Source: Clostridia bacterium (GTDB taxonomy: Bacteria > Bacillota_A > Clostridia > Christensenellales > Aristaeellaceae). Taken from it: a DNA stretch of 6,267 nucleotides. Under the pieces are notes generated by a model, which was given only the letters and a program-made list of their open reading frames with translations, did not search any database and was not told the origin of the DNA. Position 1 is the first letter of the stretch, and every line of letters starts with the position of its first letter. The stretch spans positions 1 through 6,267 of the forward strand of contig JAFRMB010000092.1 of the NCBI GenBank assembly GCA_017430945.1. Reading direction: 5' to 3'. The translations under genes were made by a program, and so were the position numbers. Of the stretch, positions 1 to 4,374 are shown one piece after another.

Positions 1-1904
1 ACCTCCATGCCGTTCTGGAACTCGGCCAGGGACAGCACGTCGCGCTCGGAGCCCTCGTCCACGAAGCGATGGCCGGTGGTGGGGTTGATCCAGCAGGCGT
101 AGTTGCCGCCGCCGAAGGCCAGGTTGCCGTTGTCCACCCAGGAGATGGGCATCAGCTGGGTGAAGCCCATGCCGGTGGTGGCGGCGCCCACGGCCTCGGC
201 CATGCGGATGCCGTCGCCGACCTGGGAGGAGCGGTTGGTGGTCTTGGTCGCGGTGGACAGGTACTCGGTGGACCAATAGACGTTGTCCTCCAGCACCATG
301 TCGATGTTGGCGGCATAGCCGCCGGTGGTCAGGATGACGCCCTTGGCCGCGCGGGCGGTCACTTCGGTGCCGTCGTACTGCACGGCCTTCCCGCCGGTCA
401 CGCGGCCGTCCTCGACGATCAGGTCGGTGGCGGTGGTGCGCTTCATGATCTGGTTGGCCTCGTTGCCCAGAATGGTGCTCATGGGGGCGACGAAGTAAGC
501 GCCCCAGCGGCCCTGTTCCTTGGTGAACTCGGTCTCACGATACCACAGCGCGCCGATCAGGGTCTGCTGGGAATCCTCATAGAACTCCGCGCCCTGGTCC
601 TCGAGCCACTCCTTCAGGCCCTGGCCGCCCTCGATGAACTGCTTGACCAGGTCCACGTCGCCGTAGATCCACTCGGACTTGTCCGCGCTCTGGCGCAGGC
701 CGCCGTAGTAGGTCTGGAAGATGTGCAGGTTCAGGGTGGAGAACAGGGTCAGCTGGTTCTCGGGGGTGCCCGCGTCCAGCTTGGGCTGCGCCCAGTCCAG
801 AGAGGCCTGGATCTCGGCCTTCAGGGCCTGCAGCACAGGCAGGTACTCCTGATGCACGCCGTGCTTGCTGAGCTCCATGGCGTCGCCGGCCACGAACTCG
901 TTGTCCACATAGTACGCCTCGTCAAAGGGCTCCTCGGACCAGTTCAGGATCATCTTCAGCTCGTCGATGCAGCCCTGCACGGACTTGACCTTGTCATAGG
1001 TCTGGCCGTCGTGCTCATAGACGCCGGTGGTGGCATCGGGATCGGCGGGATCCCACACCAGGTAGGGCATCACGGACTGATACTGACCGCCGGACACCAG
1101 GGTGTTGCCGCCGATCTCGGCGTTTTTCTCGATGATCAGCACAGAGTTGCCGTCCTGCACGGCCTGAGCCGCGGCAGCCATGCCTGCGCCGCCGGCACCG
1201 ACGACGACCACATCGTAGGTCTGCTCAATGGGGGCGTCGGCCTCTTCTTCGATCTTTGCGGCCTTGAAGGCGTCAAAGTTCGTGCAGCCGGCCTGCTCGG
1301 CGGTGTCCTCCACCGCAGCGCGCAGCGCACGGCTGGTGAAGGTGGCGCCGGAAACAAAGTCTACGCCGCAGCCGTTCGCGTCCAGCATCTGGGGGATCAT
1401 GATGTCATAGGCCAGTGTACCGACGTGAGCGGTCTCAGCGCTTGCTTCGATGCTGATGTCAGCGATGGCATCCTCGGTGTAGGTCACCTTTACGGTGACA
1501 GGTCCGTTGTAGCCATCCGCCGTGGCGGTGTACTCGCCGGCGGTGAAAGCGAGAGGCGCTTCCTCGGCAGGCTCTTCAGCGCCGCCAAGCTTGGCCATGG
1601 CAGCCGCCGCCGCTTCTTTGGCCGCGGTGGACGTGAACGTCGCGCCCGCAACGCCGTCGATCTCCGCAGAGCCGGAAGCCTTCAGCTGCTCAGCAAGCGG
1701 TTCCAGCGCGGCGGCGCCGATGCCGGGCGTCTCGGAATCACCGGTCACGACTGCGTCGACGATCTTTCCATCCTCGACGGTCAGGGTAACGGATACGGGG
1801 CCGCCGAAGCCCTGGGCTTCCGCGGTGACGGTCTCCTGCTCGGCAAGCGCCACGATGGACAGCGCCAGCATGAGCACGAGCGCCAATGCTACGATTTTCT
1901 TCAT
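1..1904 (-). CDS. Exported FMN/FAD flavoprotein reductase (fumarate/urocanate-reductase-like), 3' end cut by window
   Basis: Reads from ATG at 1904 down to position 1 with no stop: 634 complete codons, C-terminus missing. An AGGAGG-type site (1911-1916) lies 6 bases upstream. Residues 1-21 are a signal peptide (MKKI then a hydrophobic run ending ALA|E). Two FMN_bind domains follow, about 31-103 (motif AGATFTS, acceptor Thr89) and 120-200 (SGATFTS, acceptor Thr188). From about 228 comes an FAD_binding_2 domain: GAGGAG dinucleotide motif 236-241, Glu259 for the FAD ribose, LTTGGYA near 525-531, and RFVDEGSERD at 613-622, whose Arg621 matches the catalytic acid Arg402 of Shewanella Fcc3. No CXXCH heme motif is present, so bound FMN probably replaces heme as electron entry. 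By family it reduces an alkene-type acceptor outside the membrane; the substrate is unknown. Residues that bind or protonate fumarate in Fcc3 look changed (see findings). Divergent from the apbE operon, which would supply its FMN. Family call sure, substrate not. Confidence -1.
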   Translation of the reverse strand, partial: MKKIVALALVLMLALSIVALAEQETVTAEAQGFGGPVSVTLTVEDGKIVDAVVTGDSETPGIGAAALEPLAEQLKASGSAEIDGVAGATFTSTAAKEAAAAAMAKLGGAEEPAEEAPLAFTAGEYTATADGYNGPVTVKVTYTEDAIADISIEASAETAHVGTLAYDIMIPQMLDANGCGVDFVSGATFTSRALRAAVEDTAEQAGCTNFDAFKAAKIEEEADAPIEQTYDVVVVGAGGAGMAAAAQAVQDGNSVLIIEKNAEIGGNTLVSGGQYQSVMPYLVWDPADPDATTGVYEHDGQTYDKVKSVQGCIDELKMILNWSEEPFDEAYYVDNEFVAGDAMELSKHGVHQEYLPVLQALKAEIQASLDWAQPKLDAGTPENQLTLFSTLNLHIFQTYYGGLRQSADKSEWIYGDVDLVKQFIEGGQGLKEWLEDQGAEFYEDSQQTLIGALWYRETEFTKEQGRWGAYFVAPMSTILGNEANQIMKRTTATDLIVEDGRVTGGKAVQYDGTEVTARAAKGVILTTGGYAANIDMVLEDNVYWSTEYLSTATKTTNRSSQVGDGIRMAEAVGAATTGMGFTQLMPISWVDNGNLAFGGGNYACWINPTTGHRFVDEGSERDVLSLAEFQNGME

Positions 1905-1910
1905 AAGACC

Positions 1911-1916
1911 CCTCCT
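1911..1916 (-). promoter_or_regulatory. Ribosome binding site of the flavoprotein gene
   Basis: On the minus strand this reads AGGAGG, followed by 6 bases and the ATG at 1904. It fixes the start of the flavoprotein, which is also supported by the signal peptide that begins exactly there. Confidence -1.
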
Positions 1917-1952
1917 AAAGTATTCTTTCAGGCATCGTATGTCTGACACTTT

Positions 1953-1981
1953 ATATTAACACATTGGCGTTCTCAAGTCAA
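1953..1981 (-). promoter_or_regulatory. Candidate sigma-A promoter of the flavoprotein gene
   Basis: On the minus strand a TTGACT -35 box (1976-1981) and a TAATAT -10 box (1953-1958) are 17 bases apart. A TGT immediately before the -10 gives an extended -10. The expected transcript start is near 1946, leaving a leader of about 40 bases. A 6-base inverted repeat, ACATTG (1961-1966) and CAATGT (1979-1984), overlaps the -35 and spacer and could be an operator. Seen by eye only. Confidence -1.
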
Positions 1982-2015
1982 TGTAAAAACATGCCTTCTT
2001 TTTTCGTCCAAACAG

Positions 2016-2044
2016 TTGAAAAAAACACCGTTTACATATATAAT
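2016..2044 (+). promoter_or_regulatory. Candidate sigma-A promoter of the NusG-II/Gx/apbE/multi-FMN operon
   Basis: TTGAAA (2016-2021) and a perfect TATAAT (2039-2044) are separated by 17 bases, close to the sigma-A consensus. Transcription would begin near 2051 and give a leader of about 93 bases before the TTG start at 2144. The -35 box is 34 bases from the -35 box of the opposite-facing promoter, so one regulator could act on both. I saw no convincing riboswitch or terminator in the leader. Confidence -1.
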
Positions 2045-2143
2045 AATGTTATTGTCATACTGTTGGCGTATTAGTGCCCTCAGGTACTGTCATCCGTTCC
2101 CTGTGGTATGATCGGTCCTGAGAGACTGTGGAGGTCTGGCTGA

Positions 2144-2572
2144 TTGTCACGGAGAGATCGCATACTGGCAGCGCTCAGCGTCCTGCTGCTTTTGACCTGT
2201 TTTGCCATGGCCGGGTGCTCCCCTCGCAAGCAGGATGTCGTCAGGGTGTATCTGGACGATGACCTTTGGGCCGGAGGTCCGCTGGCTCAAAAGGATCCCG
2301 ACCCGCTGCGCGTATACATCACGCTGGACGGAAAAGCCCTCATAGATCTCCCCTTCGGTCAGGCCCATACCATCCGCGTCGTTCAGGCTGACGGCTCAGA
2401 GAACACGATCGAGCTCACCGGAGAGCTGGTGCATATGCTCAGCGCGACCTGCAAAAACCAGGATTGTGTCGATATGGGCGAGGTGACGCGCGACAATTAC
2501 GAACTGCGGGCGCTGGGCGGCTTCATCATTTGTCTGCCCCAAAAGGTATCCGTCGAGGTGCGCGGTGACTGA
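2144..2572 (+). CDS. NusG domain II lipoprotein (EetA-like)
   Basis: 142 residues from a TTG start, chosen because GGAGG (2130-2134) lies 9 bases upstream and the N-terminus is then a clean lipoprotein signal: SRRDR, a hydrophobic run, and a lipobox-like MAGC with Cys25 as the lipid-modified residue. The mature part, about 31-142, matches the stand-alone NusG domain II family: a short beta-rich domain with LDGK near 61-64, a glycine/asparagine turn (ADGSENTIEL, 82-91), CKNQDC (Cys103, Cys108) and IICLPQKV with Cys130. The cysteine pattern and the CLP motif are the family signature. Despite the family name it is not the transcription factor NusG: it lacks the NGN and KOW parts and is exported. 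It is first in the operon and followed by a Gx-transporter gene, a pairing that recurs in Firmicutes and, as I recall, matches the EetA/EetB pair of flavin-based extracellular electron transfer. Biochemical role unknown; the cysteines could be redox-active or structural. Confidence -1.
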   Translation: MSRRDRILAALSVLLLLTCFAMAGCSPRKQDVVRVYLDDDLWAGGPLAQKDPDPLRVYITLDGKALIDLPFGQAHTIRVVQADGSENTIELTGELVHMLSATCKNQDCVDMGEVTRDNYELRALGGFIICLPQKVSVEVRGD

Positions 2573-2617
2573 ACTGCGATCCATCGTCGTTTCTTGCGCC
2601 GCGATAACAAATGCTTT

Positions 2618-2622
2618 GGAGG
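2618..2622 (+). promoter_or_regulatory. Ribosome binding site that sets the Gx-transporter start
   Basis: GGAGG 8 bases before the TTG at 2631. It argues against the longer reading from GTG at 2565, which overlaps the upstream gene, has no clear site of its own and adds 22 residues not seen in the family. Confidence -1.
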
Positions 2623-2630
2623 ATCATTCC

Positions 2631-3308
2631 TTGAATTCGAAGGCTCAGAACGTCGCCCGCTTCGGTCTTCTGGCCGCTCTGTCGCTCGTGCTTGGTTATC
2701 TCGACAGAGCCATACCCGTCACATGGTTTTTGTCCGGAGCCGTGCCCGGCATCAAGCTGGGACTCGCCAACACGGTGCTTCTCTACGCGGTGTATCTGAT
2801 GGGCTGGAAGAGCTGCATCGCGCTGATGCTCACCAAAGTGTTCCTGTCCGGCTTTATGTTCGGCTCCATGAGCGCCATCATATACAGCCTGTCAGGCGGC
2901 GCGTTGAGTCTTCTGGTGATGCTGTTGGTCCGCCGGAACGCGCGCGCCGGCGCGCTGGTCATCGCTGCCATGGCCTTCATCAGCGATGTCATGCTCTTCT
3001 CTCGGAACCATACCCCCCGCGGGCAGATGCTCTGGTGTATGATCCTGATCGCACTTGCCTGCGCCGCCGCCATCGCCGCCTTTGTCCTTATAGGCAAGAA
3101 ACCGACTTACGGTGTGCTGGGCACCTCTCTGGCCGGTGCCGTGTCGCACAATATCGGACAGATCCTTGCGGCAAGCGCCATGCTTCGCACGCCACAGCTT
3201 TTGTTTACCTATCTGCCGGTACTGGTGGGCATAGGCGCAGTGGTCGGTTGCCTGACCGGCATCGTGGCCCAGCGCGTATTTCGCGCTTTGAGAACGCCCG
3301 GATTCTGA
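2631..3308 (+). CDS. Gx-transporter family membrane protein (EetB-like), with an insertion
   Basis: 225 residues from a TTG start preceded by GGAGG. The frame is open from GTG 2565, but the family begins close to the first helix, as the TTG start gives. Hydrophobic throughout, with about six or seven membrane segments. Family signatures are GLLAALSLVLGYLDRAIP (12-29), PGIKLGLANTVLLYAVYLMG (39-58), SLSGGALSLLVM (86-97), GTSLAGAVSHNIGQ (164-177) and YLPVLVGIGAV (194-204). Databases often label this family heptaprenyl diphosphate synthase component I, but it resembles an ECF-type S component or small transporter and has no prenyltransferase motif. Residues about 103-158 look like an extra segment compared with my memory of the family, where the SLLVM helix is followed almost at once by the GAVxHN motif; it adds one or two hydrophobic stretches. 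The pairing with a NusG-II lipoprotein beside apbE suggests a role in membrane electron transfer or flavin/quinone supply, which is inference. Family call firm, function open. Confidence -1.
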   Translation: MNSKAQNVARFGLLAALSLVLGYLDRAIPVTWFLSGAVPGIKLGLANTVLLYAVYLMGWKSCIALMLTKVFLSGFMFGSMSAIIYSLSGGALSLLVMLLVRRNARAGALVIAAMAFISDVMLFSRNHTPRGQMLWCMILIALACAAAIAAFVLIGKKPTYGVLGTSLAGAVSHNIGQILAASAMLRTPQLLFTYLPVLVGIGAVVGCLTGIVAQRVFRALRTPGF

Positions 3309-3336
3309 TCGCATCCTGAAATGAGTTGAATGTATT

Positions 3337-4338
3337 ATGAACTATCGTCGCTTGTCAACCTTTCTGTTGTCTGTCGCTGTGATCACCACAGCGGTGCTGG
3401 CCTTTCCAGCAGGCTCAAAAGCCGAAGCAAAAAAAGAAACTTCAGTCGGTTTTTATCTTGATACCGTGATCACTCTCACAGCCTACGTTGAGGACGTCGC
3501 TGTATTGAACGACGCGCTTGCAGAGTGCGGCCGTTATGAGGATCTCCTCTCCCGAACAAAGGAAGGCAGCGATGTTTGGCGCATCAATCATGCCGAAGGC
3601 GCTGCGGTACGCGTCTCGGATGAAACGATCGAGATCCTCAGGACGGCGCAAAGCGTCAGCGAGCTTTCCGGTGGGACATTCGACGTGACGATCGCGCCGG
3701 TATCTACTCTTTGGAATTTCACGACCGAGCCGATGGAGGTTCCGGACGCCGAAGCGATCGCAGAAGCGGCGGGCTTTGTCGATTACCGCAAGATCTCGAT
3801 CGACGGCAACGACATCACGCTCCCCGACGGCATGATGATCGACCTCGGCGGCATCGCCAAGGGGTGGATCGCCGATGCGGTCAAGCATTATCTCGAAGAG
3901 CGCGGTGTCAAAAGCGGCATCCTGTCCTTTGGCGGCAATATCGTCGCCATCGGGGTCAAGCCCGACGGAACGCCCTGGAAGGTCGGCATCCAGGACATCG
4001 ACCGTCCGACCGGCAGCTATATGCTCGTCGCACAGAATTTCGGCGGATCCACGGTCACGAGCGGCATCTACGAACGCGGTTTTGAGTCCGATGGCGTCTA
4101 TTACCACCATATCCTTGATCCCGATACCGGCTGGCCGGTCCAGAATGAACTGGCATCCGTGACGATCTTCTCAGAAAGCTCCATGTGGGGCGACGCGCTG
4201 GCCACCGCAGCGTTTTCGCTGGGTACAGAAGCCGGTCTCCAGTTGATCGAGAGCCTCGATGGCATCGAAGCGGTATTCATCGCACGCGACAGAAAAGCGA
4301 CCTACTCCTCTGGCGCGGGCGATTATATGATACAATAG
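3337..4338 (+). CDS. apbE: FAD:protein FMN transferase, exported
   Basis: 333 residues, a normal ApbE length. The enzyme cleaves FAD and links FMN by a phosphoester bond to Thr (or Ser) in FMN-binding domains, outside the cytoplasmic membrane. Visible motifs: SGGTFDVTIAPVSTLWNF (111-128), DLGGIAKGW (169-177), SFGGNIVAIG (197-206), HILDPDTGWPV (258-268) and the metal site WGDALATA with Asp286 and Thr290; Ala174 in the GGIAKG loop is the usual third metal contact. Residues 1-29 form a signal peptide or N-terminal anchor (NYRRLS then a hydrophobic stretch), with possible cleavage after SKA. There is no lipobox cysteine, unlike many Gram-positive ApbE lipoproteins. The ATG start gives the proper signal n-region, but the ribosome binding site is weak (TGAG about 11 bases upstream). 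The gene lies 28 bases after the Gx gene and 36 bases before a protein with at least five FMN-binding domains, its obvious substrate; the divergent flavoprotein is probably another. Confidence -1.
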   Translation: MNYRRLSTFLLSVAVITTAVLAFPAGSKAEAKKETSVGFYLDTVITLTAYVEDVAVLNDALAECGRYEDLLSRTKEGSDVWRINHAEGAAVRVSDETIEILRTAQSVSELSGGTFDVTIAPVSTLWNFTTEPMEVPDAEAIAEAAGFVDYRKISIDGNDITLPDGMMIDLGGIAKGWIADAVKHYLEERGVKSGILSFGGNIVAIGVKPDGTPWKVGIQDIDRPTGSYMLVAQNFGGSTVTSGIYERGFESDGVYYHHILDPDTGWPVQNELASVTIFSESSMWGDALATAAFSLGTEAGLQLIESLDGIEAVFIARDRKATYSSGAGDYMIQ

Positions 4339-4358
4339 TTTTCCCAAATACCAGAAGC

Positions 4359-4365
4359 AAGGAGG
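4359..4365 (+). promoter_or_regulatory. Ribosome binding site of the multi-FMN protein
   Basis: AAGGAGG 9 bases before GTG at 4375. Other GTG triplets nearby (4371, 4373) are in the wrong frame or run straight into a stop, so 4375 is the start. Confidence -1.
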
Positions 4366-4374
4366 ATGGGGTGT

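Noticed and set aside
69..1946. A 625-codon plus-strand open frame opposite the flavoprotein gene
   Set aside because: Its product is low-complexity Gly/Ala/Val/Leu/His-rich with no recognisable domain. The minus strand encodes a protein with signal peptide, two FMN_bind domains and an FAD domain plus a good ribosome binding site. High GC at third positions removes stops from the antisense frame.
1522..1959. A plus-strand open frame rich in Ala and Ser over the start of the flavoprotein
   Set aside because: An antisense shadow of the FMN_bind domains; it crosses the flavoprotein's ribosome binding site and promoter and has no family features.
2079..2122. CTCAGG and CCTGAG inverted repeat in the operon leader as a riboswitch or attenuator
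   Set aside because: Only 6 base pairs around a 32-base loop, no T-run after it and no match to an FMN riboswitch core that I can recognise.
2144..2572. Transcription factor NusG
   Set aside because: Only domain II resemblance; the protein has a lipoprotein signal and no NGN or KOW domain.
2565..2630. Upstream GTG start for the Gx gene, overlapping the NusG-II stop
   Set aside because: No good ribosome binding site, extra residues unlike the family, while TTG 2631 has GGAGG at 8 bases.
2631..3308. Heptaprenyl diphosphate synthase subunit
   Set aside because: That database label is historical; the protein is a polytopic membrane protein with no Asp-rich prenyltransferase motif.
2594..3319. 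A 241-codon frame overlapping the Gx gene
   Set aside because: Product is Arg/His-rich and non-membrane; it is the shifted frame of a clear membrane protein with family motifs.
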